50,076 nucleotides of DNA from Candidatus Omnitrophota bacterium (GTDB lineage: Bacteria; Omnitrophota; Gorgyraeia; Zapsychrales; Fredricksoniimonadaceae): positions 1 through 50,076 of the forward strand of contig CAIUQE010000046.1 of NCBI GenBank assembly GCA_903901225.1, given 5' to 3'. Below are positions 25,923 to 34,742 of this stretch, one piece after another. Each line of letters opens with the position of its first letter. Within the stretch, counting starts at the first letter, position 1. The notes under the pieces were generated by a model. That model saw only the letters and a list, made by a program, of their open reading frames with translations, made no database searches and was not told the DNA's origin. The translations under genes were made by a program, and so were the position numbers.

Positions 25923-28679
25923 ATGTTTTTTTTCGGTTTTAAGGATAATTTCAGGCGCTGCGTGGCCATGGCGTTGGCATTGGCCATGGTGTGCCCGCCT
26001 GTGCCCGCGCGGGCGCAGTCTGTGGCCCTGCCGCCAGTTGGCCAAAGGATCGCCCTGACTCAGGCCTTTGACCCGACTGTCCTGAACGCGCTCACCGTTG
26101 ATCCGAAAAACCCCCTGCGTTTTGATTTCTTTGTGAATGAAGGACAGGATGTTTTGCCGGGCAGTGATCCGAAGGAAGAAGCCCGGCAGGAACAATACCA
26201 ACTTCTTATCAAGGATTTCCTTACGGCCCTCACGATCCCCGAAAGTCAGTTGTGGGTCAACCTTTCCCCCTATGAAAAAGACCGCATCATCGATGAACGT
26301 TTCGGCCTGACTGAAATGGGGCGGGACCTTCTGGCGCAGGACTATTTGCTGAAGCAGATCACGGCGGGGCTGTTATACCCCGAGGAAAATATCGGCAGGG
26401 ATTTCTGGACGGAGGTTTATCGCCTGGCGCAGGATAAATTCGGAACAACGGACATCCCCGTGGATACGTTCAACAAGGTCTGGATCATGCCGGACACCGC
26501 CGAAGTATATCAGCAGGGCACAACGGCCCTTGTTGTCAAACACCATCTTAAGGTCCTGATGGAAGCGGATTATATGGCCATGCAGGGCGCCCTGGTGGAC
26601 CGGCCCGCGGATAATAACGCGTCGCATGAGATCGCCAGGAAGGTGATGCGCACAATCATTATTCCGATCCTTGAGAAAGAGGTGAATGATGGCAAGAATT
26701 TTGCCCGATTGAGGCAGATCTACAACGCGCTGATCCTTGCGGCCTGGTACAAGAAGGCCATGCGTGAAAGTTTTCTGGGTAAAGCCTACGTTGATCAGGG
26801 CAAGGTCAAGGGGATCAGCCAACGTGATGCCGGCGAGAACCTGCGGATCTACGCGCAGTACGTTGAAGCGTTCCGCAAAGGGGCTTTCAGTTATATCAAG
26901 GAGGAAGTGGATCATTACAGCGGTGAGGTGATCCCGCGGAAGTATTTCTCGGGTGGGTTCACCGAAGCAGATTTCTCGCAGAGGCTTGTTGTGACCAACG
27001 GACTAGTCGGCTTAGATAAAGAACAGCTAATTCGTGACGCGGCTGCAAAGAAGGGCTACAGGATCAATGTTGACCTGGCGCAGTCTGTTGATGCCGCGCA
27101 AAAAAAGGAGCCTGTTTACAAGGCTGTCCTCCCCAAGGAAAGCGTGCAGGCACAGCACGGTGAAGATGTCCCGGCTATGCCTGATATCAAGAAACTTGCC
27201 GATGAGATCCACGCGTTGCAGCCCTATGAAGAATATCCTATCTTCTCAAGAACGACCGAAGTGAGAAAAATGAAGATAAAGTTACGGTCGATGATCATGG
27301 ACGCTTTCAGAAAGTATATGGAGGGGGAGGATCATTATGAGGAACTTGTGGAAACTTTTCATCAGGTTATTTACGGCGAAGAGACTGGCTTGAGATCACT
27401 GGCAATGAGCGGCACGTACACGTTGAATGTATTCCGGCTGTTTCGGGGGGTGGCCTTGTTCGCCCGCGCAAAGTCGAAGATCCCCATGGATGAGGTCCTT
27501 GACATCCTTGGGTTGGACGCCGAACTTAAACCGTTCTTCAGGAACGCGCTGACGAAGATCAATAGCGAAAAGGGTTACGCAAAGTTTTATGCCGATCTGC
27601 TCACATATCTTCCGGCGGCCAATACCTCAGCCATAGACAATGTTTTTACTCAAGACGCGAAGGATGATCAGGATCCCTTCAATGAGGAGCGTAATAAATC
27701 CTGGAAAAATCCGGAGGCTGATAATGACCAGGAGAAGTGGGTGGCAAAAAAGATCCTTGAGGCCAAAGACAAGTTTGCTTCCGGCTACCGCTTTCTTGAG
27801 ACTGTTACCGGAGGCACTGTGAGCGACGCGGATAATCTGATGTTCTTGCGGGCCAAGAAGGAAATGAGCGCTCTTGAAAAAGTCACCGATGGGGATACAC
27901 AGTATTATTTGATCAAGGACCTGATCGCGGGACGTGAAGCTTTCCCTGATATCGCGAAACTTGGAGAGGCCGCTGACAGGATCGATAAAGATGGGATCAT
28001 GTTTTCAAATTATAGAGCCAAGATCGACCAGGATAGGAAACTTCTTCTCGCGAAGAAACCTTTGCTTAAGGGGAGAGAACTTAAGAAGGTCATTCACCAA
28101 CTGCTGTTACTTGAAAATATCGCGGAAAACTATAAGTATAAGCAGCGTGTGGTCGTTGTTAAGAAAAATTATTTTGCCAGTGGCGCCAAGGACTGGTACA
28201 GGGCGATGCATTATGTTTTTATGCTGGGTGAAGGGCTGTGGACGATCGAGGTTCAGTTAAAAACATTGCGGGCAACGATCCTTCATGATTTTGAACATAA
28301 GGTGAAGTACAAGCGCAAGGTGTCAAAAGAATTTGAGAACTATGGGGCGCTTGTGAATCTGATCTGGTTGCTGGATGCGGTTGAAGCGGCAAATTATTGT
28401 CATTCAAAGGATAAGGGATTAACAATTAAGGCTATGGAAAAATATTTTGGCGAAGATGCTGCCCAGGTGAACGGCGGTATCGATGTCCGCAACGTCGAGG
28501 AAGGCTTAACAGTCGCGGGGCAGGGAAGCCTGATCAATGTGGACGGCGTCAATATCCCTGACGGCATGATCGAAGGATTTATCCCTTTGATCCGTTCTAT
28601 TGTCCCCGTTCAGGGGATATTGCTGAAAAATATACCGCTTTCATCCCGGGAAAAAGATTCAGAGCTGGTCAGGCTTTAA
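25923..28679 (+). CDS. Large exported protein with C-terminal RelA/SpoT-like domain
   Basis: A 918-residue protein I cannot assign to a named family overall. Residues 1-31 look like a signal peptide (RRCVAMALALAMVCPPVPARA). The N-terminal half, from 'PVGQRIALTQAFDPTVLNALTVDP' to about 380, is mostly helical with no catalytic motif I recognise. Residues about 655-830 resemble the (p)ppGpp synthetase fold of RelA/SpoT and small alarmone synthetases: KNYFASGAKDWYRAMHYVF (compare KDYI..PK..GYRSLH), EVQLKT at 776-781 (compare E-x-Q-[IL]-R-T), and DFEHKVKYK at 789-797 (compare EH...YK). The typical ATP-binding R-x-K-S loop is not evident. It has its own promoter and ends at a strong bidirectional terminator. 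An export signal on such a domain is odd; the domain may be inactive, secreted, or act on a substrate other than GTP. Confidence 0.6.
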   Translation: MFFFGFKDNFRRCVAMALALAMVCPPVPARAQSVALPPVGQRIALTQAFDPTVLNALTVDPKNPLRFDFFVNEGQDVLPGSDPKEEARQEQYQLLIKDFLTALTIPESQLWVNLSPYEKDRIIDERFGLTEMGRDLLAQDYLLKQITAGLLYPEENIGRDFWTEVYRLAQDKFGTTDIPVDTFNKVWIMPDTAEVYQQGTTALVVKHHLKVLMEADYMAMQGALVDRPADNNASHEIARKVMRTIIIPILEKEVNDGKNFARLRQIYNALILAAWYKKAMRESFLGKAYVDQGKVKGISQRDAGENLRIYAQYVEAFRKGAFSYIKEEVDHYSGEVIPRKYFSGGFTEADFSQRLVVTNGLVGLDKEQLIRDAAAKKGYRINVDLAQSVDAAQKKEPVYKAVLPKESVQAQHGEDVPAMPDIKKLADEIHALQPYEEYPIFSRTTEVRKMKIKLRSMIMDAFRKYMEGEDHYEELVETFHQVIYGEETGLRSLAMSGTYTLNVFRLFRGVALFARAKSKIPMDEVLDILGLDAELKPFFRNALTKINSEKGYAKFYADLLTYLPAANTSAIDNVFTQDAKDDQDPFNEERNKSWKNPEADNDQEKWVAKKILEAKDKFASGYRFLETVTGGTVSDADNLMFLRAKKEMSALEKVTDGDTQYYLIKDLIAGREAFPDIAKLGEAADRIDKDGIMFSNYRAKIDQDRKLLLAKKPLLKGRELKKVIHQLLLLENIAENYKYKQRVVVVKKNYFASGAKDWYRAMHYVFMLGEGLWTIEVQLKTLRATILHDFEHKVKYKRKVSKEFENYGALVNLIWLLDAVEAANYCHSKDKGLTIKAMEKYFGEDAAQVNGGIDVRNVEEGLTVAGQGSLINVDGVNIPDGMIEGFIPLIRSIVPVQGILLKNIPLSSREKDSELVRL

Positions 28680-28703
28680 AGCTCAAGACGGAGATAGTGA
28701 AAT

Positions 28704-28734
28704 AAAAAAGGGAGCCGTTTGGCTCCCTTTTTTT
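28704..28734. terminator. Bidirectional intrinsic terminator
   Basis: AAAAAAGGGAGCC-GTTT-GGCTCCCTTTTTTT: a 7-bp GC-rich stem with A-run and T-run on the two sides. It serves the 918-residue gene on the plus strand and the OmpA-LysM gene on the minus strand. Confidence 0.92.
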
Positions 28735-28750
28735 GTGTCGTGCGGTGAAC

Positions 28751-29761
28751 TTATTCGATCGGGATGATGATGACCGTTCCCTTTTTCAACTTGTTGGGAT
28801 TCTTGATCCGGTCCTTGTTGATCTCGTAAAGGTTCTTCCAGCGGTTGCCATTGCCCATCTCGTGCTGGGCGATCTTCCAGAGCGAATCATTCGGCTGGAT
28901 CGTGTATTCACGGGTCGACGCCTTGGGCGCTGATTCCACGCTTTCTTTCTGCTCCTGGACATATTTGCCTTCGTCCATCTTCTGGACATTCGCGTCCTGG
29001 GGGATCTGGTCGGCGGGGACGTTGAATTCCTCGACTTCCGCGACCATGAACTGGGCGTTGCGGTCCTTCTGCATCCCGGCGATATCCTTGACCGGGGCGA
29101 CGGCGTCGAGCTTGCCGCGCGACACGATCTTGATGCGGGATTCGGTGATGCCGTTCTCGAGCATGTACGACTTGACCGCGTCACTGCGCTTGCCGCCGAG
29201 CTTCAAATTATATTCATCGGTCCCGCGCGCGTCGCAGTTGCCCGTGATGAGGATCGACGCGTTGGGGTTCTTTTCCAGCGACTTGACGGCCTTCTGCAGG
29301 ATCGGGATGTGGTCGTCGCGCAGGGCGGCCTTGTTGTAGTCGAAATAGATCTTCACGTTGCGGATGATCTTCTTGATCAGGAGCGACGCTTTCGGGGCTT
29401 TTGGCTCCTCCTTGACGGGCGCGGGGGCCTGGTTGTTCTGCTCATCCGAGGCCTTGTAGTCGTAGATCACCTTCAGGACATAGACATAGCCGCGGTTGCC
29501 CCAGTCTTTCGTGACGGAACCGGGAGCGTCGGGCCACCACCAGTAGCCGCCGCGTTCGTCTTTGACCGGCGCGGGTTTCGCGTCCGTGGGCCACCAGCTG
29601 AAACGCTGCTGGAGGTCTTTCGTCTGTTGTTCACGCCGGGCTTCGCGCGTGGCTTTGTCGATATACTGTGCGTGGGCGGTGGCCGGCATGGTGAAGGATA
29701 AGGCCAGGGCCGTGATGGTCATGTGCAGGATGTTCTTTGAGAAGCGCGCTGTGTTGTTCAT
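28751..29761 (-). CDS. OmpA-family protein with C-terminal LysM domain
   Basis: A 336-residue envelope protein that should tie the outer membrane to peptidoglycan. Signal peptide (FSKNILHMTITALALSFTMPATAHA, cut about residue 25); a Trp-rich N-terminal part 'SWWPTDAKPAPVKDERGGYWWWPD'; an OmpA-like domain with 'VKIYFDYNKAALRDDHIPIL' and 'GNCDARGTDEYNLKLGGKRSDAV', where the Asp and Arg that bind meso-diaminopimelate are present; a C-terminal LysM domain 'EYTIQPNDSLWKIAQHEMGNGNRWKNLYEINKDRIKNPNKLKKG'. The start at 29761 is preceded by AGAGG, five bases upstream. Two peptidoglycan-binding modules in one chain are unusual but seen in other phyla. Confidence 0.88.
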   Translation of the reverse strand: MNNTARFSKNILHMTITALALSFTMPATAHAQYIDKATREARREQQTKDLQQRFSWWPTDAKPAPVKDERGGYWWWPDAPGSVTKDWGNRGYVYVLKVIYDYKASDEQNNQAPAPVKEEPKAPKASLLIKKIIRNVKIYFDYNKAALRDDHIPILQKAVKSLEKNPNASILITGNCDARGTDEYNLKLGGKRSDAVKSYMLENGITESRIKIVSRGKLDAVAPVKDIAGMQKDRNAQFMVAEVEEFNVPADQIPQDANVQKMDEGKYVQEQKESVESAPKASTREYTIQPNDSLWKIAQHEMGNGNRWKNLYEINKDRIKNPNKLKKGTVIIIPIE

Positions 29762-29866
29762 AAAAACCTCTGTGATTTTTTTGGGATTTGAAAATTGATT
29801 TACTATAATAGCACAATTGAAAAAAAGAGGAATAAAAGTTTCCTGTTTCGTGGTATAAGAGGGGTC

Positions 29867-30403
29867 ATGGATTTTCAGCAGGCCTGGGAACGGGCGCTCA
29901 AAGAGACGGACATCATTCGCGGCCGCGTGTCGCTGCTGCACACCTTCGACGACACCCGGGTGCCCTATGTGTTCCTTTCGCCGTCTTTGATCAATGACGG
30001 GGATACGGTCGTGCGCAAGGGCGAGGTCGTGGTGCAGAAGCCTTCCCTTATCCTGCCGCCCAATATCCCGCGGTTCGACGGGTTTGAGTTCGACCCGGCC
30101 GAGGGTGTTGACCCCGGTTCCGTCATTAATTTCCTGCTCGTGCGCGGCATCAATGTGCCCTCAATGAAGTACAATAACAAAACATTTTCTCTCGATGTGT
30201 TCGAGGGAGGTGTCAGCAAGGCCGTGTCGCATTTCGCCAACCAGCTGGAACGGGAAGAGGATGTTACCTGCGGCTTGGTGGCCGGCCATGAGGAAATATG
30301 GCAGTTCTCGGTCCTTATTTTCATTTGCGCGCAGGTCGCGCGCAATACCAATGTGGATATCAGGCGTCTGATGGATGAATACCGCCGTCGGGAACTCAAC
30401 TAG
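29867..30403 (+). CDS. Uncharacterised 178-residue protein
   Basis: A soluble acidic protein starting MDFQQAWERALKETDIIRGRV, with mixed strands and helices and no recognised motif. GAGGGG stands just before the ATG. No signal peptide or membrane segment. Nine bases separate it from the M16 peptidase downstream, so they are likely one transcript. A gene encoding a small partner or substrate of the M16 protein is possible, but nothing in the sequence shows it. Confidence 0.6.
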   Translation: MDFQQAWERALKETDIIRGRVSLLHTFDDTRVPYVFLSPSLINDGDTVVRKGEVVVQKPSLILPPNIPRFDGFEFDPAEGVDPGSVINFLLVRGINVPSMKYNNKTFSLDVFEGGVSKAVSHFANQLEREEDVTCGLVAGHEEIWQFSVLIFICAQVARNTNVDIRRLMDEYRRRELN

Positions 30404-30411
30404 GAGCGGAT

Positions 30412-33015
30412 ATGAAACGTACTTTACGCCTGAACGTCGTTGCCGTGGCGCTTTTCGGGATGTTCTGCGGCACGGCTTATGCCGCGCCACAGAAATTTAC
30501 TCTTGATAATGGCCTGACCGTCCTGGTGAGCGAGATGCCCTCTTCGCCCGTGGCGGCCGTCAACCTGTGGGTCAGGACCGGTTCCGCGAACGAGGGGCGG
30601 TGGATGGACAGCGGGATCACTCATTTCATCGAACATATGCTTTTCAAGGGGACGGCCCGCCGCGGCGCCGGCGTCATTCCCCAGGAGGCCAGGGCCATGG
30701 GAGGGTCGATCAATGCCTCGACCGGCTACGACCAGACAGCGTATGTCCTGGCTGTTCCCAAAGAGAATCTGTCCAAAGCTGTCGACCTTCTGGCCGACAT
30801 GGTCGTGAGCCCCTCCTTTGATGCCGCGGAAATGGAGCGCGAGCGCGAGGTCATCGTCAAGGAAATGCACATGATCAATGACAGGCCGGGCCGCAAGCTC
30901 GACGATCTTGTTGCCCGGACGGTGTATCACACGCATCCGTACCAATATCCTATTATCGGCAGGGAAGATGTTTTTCGCCGCCTCAAGCGTGATGACCTGG
31001 TGGCCTATCATACGATGTACTATATGCCCAACAACATGATCCTTTCCGTCGCGGGCGGGATCAAGGCCGAAGAAGTGCTGGCCATCGCGAAGGAAAAATT
31101 CAAGGCGTTCGAAGCGCGTTCATTCGTCCTGCGCAATGTTCCCCAGGAGCAGGAGCAGATATTCCCGCGCCGCCTGGAAGAATATTACGCCACGGATCTG
31201 ACGCGCCTGAGCCTGGCATGGCAGGGGGCAGCGTTGCTGGATCCCGATCTCTACGCGCTGGACGTGCTGGCCATGGCCCTGGGGCAGGGCGAAAGTTCCC
31301 GTTTTTTTGTTGAACTGTACAAAAAGAAGCATCTGCTCGAGAGCGTTTCAGCCGCGGATTATACGCCGCAGGACCGCGGTTATTTTGAGGTTTCCTGCCT
31401 GATCAGTAAGCAGGACCCGGAGCAGGTCATTGCCGCGGTCAAGGGCATGATCACCCGGATCAAAGACAAGGGCCTTGACGCTGATGAGCTTGCCAAGGTC
31501 AAGCGCCAGGTCATGGTGGAAAACATAGTTGAGCGGCAAACGGCAGAAGGCATGGCCGACAAGGCGGCGGCCGACGAGGGCTTTACAGGTGACCCTGAAT
31601 TCTCGGACAGGTATCTGGACGGGATACGCGCGGTCACCCAGGATGACATCAAGCGTGTGGCGCGGCGTTATCTTGTTGACCAGCGCCTGAGCGTCGTCCT
31701 GTTAAAGCCGAAGAAAGACGCGCCTGTGCCTGTGGCCAGCGCGCCCGCGTTATCGGCCGCCATCGAAAGGACGGTCCTGTCCAACGGACTTGTCCTGCTT
31801 TTGAAGGAAGACCATGCCCTGCCGCTTGTGTCCGTCAGTGTGGCGTTCCGGGGAGGGATGGAGCAGGACCCTCCTGAGTTGAACGGATTGTCCGCTTTGA
31901 CAGGTTCGGTGTGGACCAAGGGCCTGCCTGGAGAGTCCGCGGATGATATCGCCCGTATTACGGAATCACGCGGAGCCGGGGTCTCGAGTTCCGCTGGCGA
32001 GAATAGCATCGGCCTGGGCATGTCCTTCCTGCCTGAAGACAGTTCTTTCATGTTCGATCACCTGGAAAAGTTCCTGACGGTCCCCGTATTCCCCGAGGAT
32101 GAGATCGCGCGTGACAAGGAAGAAATGCGCACGGCCCTGGCCGCCCGCCGGGACAGTGTCGCGCAGATGTCGTCGCGGGCACTAACGGAAACCCTTTTCA
32201 GGACGCACCCGGTACGCCGGGACCCTCTGGGGAGCGAGGCAACCCTTGCGCGGATCCAGCGCAAGGATATCACGGCGTGTTTCCAGCGTTATGTCCGCCC
32301 GGACAACGGGGTGATCGCCGTGTTCGGTGATATCGACAAGGCGTATGTCCGCGCGCAACTGCAACAGCGCCTTGGAAAATTAAAACCCGGAAAACCCTTG
32401 ATAAATACTTTCTCGGAAGAGAGGCCTGATGCCCCGCGGTTGAGTGAATTGACCATGGATAAGGAGCAGGCCGCGGTATTGTTCGCTTTTCGCGGCCCTT
32501 TGATGGCTGAGAAGGATGTGCCCGCGGTCGAGGTGCTGGTCAATGTGCTCAGCTCTTCACTGGGAGGGCGTTTGTTCAAGCGTGTCCGCGATGAGCTCGG
32601 CAATGCTTACGCCGTCAGGGGCGGGGCTTCGCCGGGAGTTGACGCGGGGGTTATCAGTTTTATCGCCCTTACGACGGCAGAAGGCCTGCCGAAGGTGCGC
32701 GCGATCTTTGAAGAGGAATTCGCGAAGGTGCGCGCGGAGCTCATCAGTGAACAGGAACTCGCGGATGTCAGGATATACCTTGTCAGCGGCATGGCCAGGT
32801 CATTGCAGACGATCGGCGCCCAGGCGGGAACGCGCGCGGGGGATGAGCTGCTGGGGCTGGGGTATGCGTATGTGGATGGCTACGCTGCCCGCGTCAACGC
32901 CGTGACACGCGAGGACGTGCGGCAGGCAGCGGTAAAATATCTGGATGCCGCGCACGCGGCTGTTGTCCTGACTCGCCCCCCGGAAAAAATCCGGGTTAAA
33001 AAGACGGGAGAATAG
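30412..33015 (+). CDS. M16 zinc peptidase, double-domain
   Basis: An exported insulinase-family protease of 867 residues made of two M16 halves. The first half holds the inverted zinc motif HFIEH (H71, E74, H75; 'SGITHFIEHMLFKGT') and a distal Glu in 'EREREVIVKEMHM'; the second half (about residue 440 on, 'SNGLVLLLKEDHALPLVSVSVAFRGGMEQDP') lacks HxxEH, as in typical inactive partner halves. Signal peptide at 1-24 (FGMFCGTAYA). The C-terminal 'FKRVRDELGNAYAVRGGASPG' is the usual R/Y substrate-binding motif. Bacterial relatives include PqqL-like and YmxG-like proteases; substrate unknown. Has its own RBS close to the ATG. Confidence 0.9.
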   Translation: MKRTLRLNVVAVALFGMFCGTAYAAPQKFTLDNGLTVLVSEMPSSPVAAVNLWVRTGSANEGRWMDSGITHFIEHMLFKGTARRGAGVIPQEARAMGGSINASTGYDQTAYVLAVPKENLSKAVDLLADMVVSPSFDAAEMEREREVIVKEMHMINDRPGRKLDDLVARTVYHTHPYQYPIIGREDVFRRLKRDDLVAYHTMYYMPNNMILSVAGGIKAEEVLAIAKEKFKAFEARSFVLRNVPQEQEQIFPRRLEEYYATDLTRLSLAWQGAALLDPDLYALDVLAMALGQGESSRFFVELYKKKHLLESVSAADYTPQDRGYFEVSCLISKQDPEQVIAAVKGMITRIKDKGLDADELAKVKRQVMVENIVERQTAEGMADKAAADEGFTGDPEFSDRYLDGIRAVTQDDIKRVARRYLVDQRLSVVLLKPKKDAPVPVASAPALSAAIERTVLSNGLVLLLKEDHALPLVSVSVAFRGGMEQDPPELNGLSALTGSVWTKGLPGESADDIARITESRGAGVSSSAGENSIGLGMSFLPEDSSFMFDHLEKFLTVPVFPEDEIARDKEEMRTALAARRDSVAQMSSRALTETLFRTHPVRRDPLGSEATLARIQRKDITACFQRYVRPDNGVIAVFGDIDKAYVRAQLQQRLGKLKPGKPLINTFSEERPDAPRLSELTMDKEQAAVLFAFRGPLMAEKDVPAVEVLVNVLSSSLGGRLFKRVRDELGNAYAVRGGASPGVDAGVISFIALTTAEGLPKVRAIFEEEFAKVRAELISEQELADVRIYLVSGMARSLQTIGAQAGTRAGDELLGLGYAYVDGYAARVNAVTREDVRQAAVKYLDAAHAAVVLTRPPEKIRVKKTGE

Positions 33016-33017
33016 GG

Positions 33018-33045
33018 TTTACACGGCGCTATTTCAGTGTAAAAT
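33018..33045 (+). promoter_or_regulatory. Promoter for the CpaF-like ATPase
   Basis: TTTACA at 33018-33023, 16-base spacer, TAAAAT at 33040-33045; start codon at 33082. Confidence 0.45.
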
Positions 33046-33081
33046 TATTCTGGTTCAACTTATGATCGGCAAGAGCCCCCT

Positions 33082-34443
33082 ATGAATAAGAATATCGCGC
33101 TGGAACTGGAAGAACAACTCCTCGACAAGCTCAAAGGCCGACTGCAAGTCCTGCAGCTTGACCATGACCGCGAAGAACTCGCCCTGGCCGCGCTTGAAAG
33201 CGTCCTGGCCAATGACAAGACCCGCATGTTCTCAAGCGAGTTCCGCACGCCTGAGGCCAAGGTGTCTTTTGTCCGCGAATTCCTTTCCTACGGGATCATT
33301 GAGCCTCTTTTGTGCGACAGCGATGTCGAGGACATCGTGATCCACGGCCTGCAGCCCATTTATATGCATCACGCGGAAAAGGGCTTCGTATCCGCCGAGA
33401 GGAAATTCGACCACACCCGCGAACTTGATATCTTTATCAAGAAACTCCTGGTGTTCGCCAACCGTGACGGCATGGACCGGATCATTGACCTGGAACTGGC
33501 CAACATGGGCGGGCGCGCCAATATCATCACGTCGCCCTTCGGCGCGCAGATCACCATCACCAAGGCCAAGGTCGATCCCGTCAGCATCCTCGACCTTGTC
33601 GCGTGGGGCAGCCTTTCTTACGAGGTGGCGGCCCAGCTGTGGCTTTACGTGGACGGGTTTTCCATCCGTCCCGCGAACATCCTTCTGGCCGGCGGACCGG
33701 GGACCGGCAAGACAACATTATTGAACGCCCTTTTCAGTTTCTTTTCCGAGAAGGAGCACACGATCATCATTGAAGATACGCTGGAGTTGAACACGTTCCT
33801 GCTGGATACGGTCTCCCGCCTCGAGAGCGACGACAAGCTCACGCTCGCCGATCTTATCCGCAACAGCCTGCGCATGCGCCCGGAACGCATTGTTGTCGGC
33901 GAGGTGCGCGGGGTCGAGGCGCGCGACATGATCACGGCCATGAACGTGGGCAAATACTGCATGTGCACCATCCACGCATTGTCGGCGCGCGAGGCCATCA
34001 TCCGTTTGCAGAATGACCCCATGAACATCCCCGAGACGCTGGTGAACCTCATTGACGTTTTCGTGGTCCTGAAGCGTTTTCATATTGAGGACAAGGTTTT
34101 CCGTGTCGTCGATGAAGTGAGCGAGACCGGCGGGATGGAGCAGAAGAAGATACTCCTTTCACCGGTGTACAAGTACAATTACGAGCAGAACAGGGTCCTC
34201 ATGATGTCGCCCAGCACGATCTACCGCGACAAGCTCGCCCGCGAGGCCGGCCTCAAACCGCGCGACGTCATCAATGAAACCTTTGTCCGCGCTATTGTGC
34301 TGAAAGAACTTCACGGCAAAGGCGTCCATACCCTTAAGGACGTCACCACGTTCTGCCGCGCCTACCGCCAGGATCCCGCCGACGCGATGAACCGCATCGG
34401 CCTTAACCGCAAGACACTTCTTAAGGAAGTCGAAAAGCTCTGA
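33082..34443 (+). CDS. CpaF/TadA-like secretion ATPase
   Basis: A 453-residue hexameric ATPase of the type II/IV secretion family, best matching CpaF/TadA that drives Flp pilus assembly. After an N-terminal helical domain, 'LSYGIIEPLLCDSDVEDIVIHG' and 'FANRDGMDRIIDLELANMGGRANIITSPFGAQITITKAK' match the family; the Walker A loop GGPGTGKTT (about residues 203-211), 'TIIIEDTLELNT' (Asp box), and 'RMRPERIVVGEVRGVEARDMITAMNVGKYCMCTIHALSAREAI' (Walker B, His box) are intact. It stands alone, just upstream of the riboswitch-controlled pseudopilin operon, and may power that machine. No pilus secretin or inner-membrane platform is in the window. Confidence 0.88.
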   Translation: MNKNIALELEEQLLDKLKGRLQVLQLDHDREELALAALESVLANDKTRMFSSEFRTPEAKVSFVREFLSYGIIEPLLCDSDVEDIVIHGLQPIYMHHAEKGFVSAERKFDHTRELDIFIKKLLVFANRDGMDRIIDLELANMGGRANIITSPFGAQITITKAKVDPVSILDLVAWGSLSYEVAAQLWLYVDGFSIRPANILLAGGPGTGKTTLLNALFSFFSEKEHTIIIEDTLELNTFLLDTVSRLESDDKLTLADLIRNSLRMRPERIVVGEVRGVEARDMITAMNVGKYCMCTIHALSAREAIIRLQNDPMNIPETLVNLIDVFVVLKRFHIEDKVFRVVDEVSETGGMEQKKILLSPVYKYNYEQNRVLMMSPSTIYRDKLAREAGLKPRDVINETFVRAIVLKELHGKGVHTLKDVTTFCRAYRQDPADAMNRIGLNRKTLLKEVEKL

Positions 34444-34483
34444 TACCGCGGGGCTAAGTCTGTCTTTTCAGCATTTTATAAGC

Positions 34484-34489
34484 TATACT
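34484..34489 (+). promoter_or_regulatory. -10 element for the riboswitch operon
   Basis: TATACT at 34484-34489. The predicted start, about 34497, falls just ahead of the aptamer. The -35 region (around TCTTTT) is weak. Confidence 0.35.
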
Positions 34490-34501
34490 TCAAGTGGTGA
34501 A

Positions 34502-34595
34502 GTGCGGCCACGATACCGCAAACCGTCAGCAATGGCGGGACGCAAAGCCACGGGTCCTTATGATGGGGATAGCCGGGTTGCCGAAAGGGTCGCAC
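34502..34595 (+). ncRNA. GEMM-I (cyclic di-GMP-I family) riboswitch aptamer
   Basis: GTGCGGCC at 34502-34509 pairs with GGGTCGCAC at 34587-34595 (P1, one G-U). Inside lie the conserved GCAAACC, a CCGTCA-GCAA-TGGCGG stem with a GNRA tetraloop, GGGACGCAAAGCCACGGGTCC, and the second arm ending in GGATAGCCGGGTTGCCG. These parts match the GEMM-I consensus in order. The base 5' of GC-AAACC reads CC-GC, differing from the common GG-GC; whether that position is the ligand-discriminating one must be settled by alignment. The aptamer is followed by an intrinsic terminator and then the pseudopilin genes, so it probably controls transcription elongation into that operon in response to c-di-GMP (or 3',3'-cGAMP). 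Confidence 0.85.
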
Positions 34596-34597
34596 GC

Positions 34598-34604
34598 CAG
34601 GCTT
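34598..34604 (+). promoter_or_regulatory. Candidate antiterminator arm
   Basis: CAGGCTT lies directly after P1 and is the exact complement of AAGCCTG in the left arm of the terminator at 34639-34670. Pairing of the two would prevent terminator formation. The on/off sense of the switch cannot be told from the sequence. Confidence 0.5.
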
Positions 34605-34638
34605 GGCCTTAAGCTATGCCCGGTTCATATTGTTGTTT

Positions 34639-34670
34639 AAAGCCTGTCCCCATCAAGACAGGCTTTTTTT
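34639..34670 (+). terminator. Riboswitch-controlled intrinsic terminator
   Basis: AAAGCCTGTC-CCCATCAA-GACAGGCTTTTTTT: a 7-10 bp stem followed by a T-run, located between the aptamer and the first pseudopilin gene. Confidence 0.88.
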
Positions 34671-34742
34671 CATCCCTTCCGGGGATGTGGCGTATAATGA
34701 ATGAAATACGTCCAACAGCCCGGATGGTCAGAGAGGAATGTT

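Noticed and set aside
34598..34609. A separate small hairpin GCCA/TGGC as terminator of the riboswitch
   Set aside because: Only four base pairs; the real terminator with T-run is at 34639-34670.
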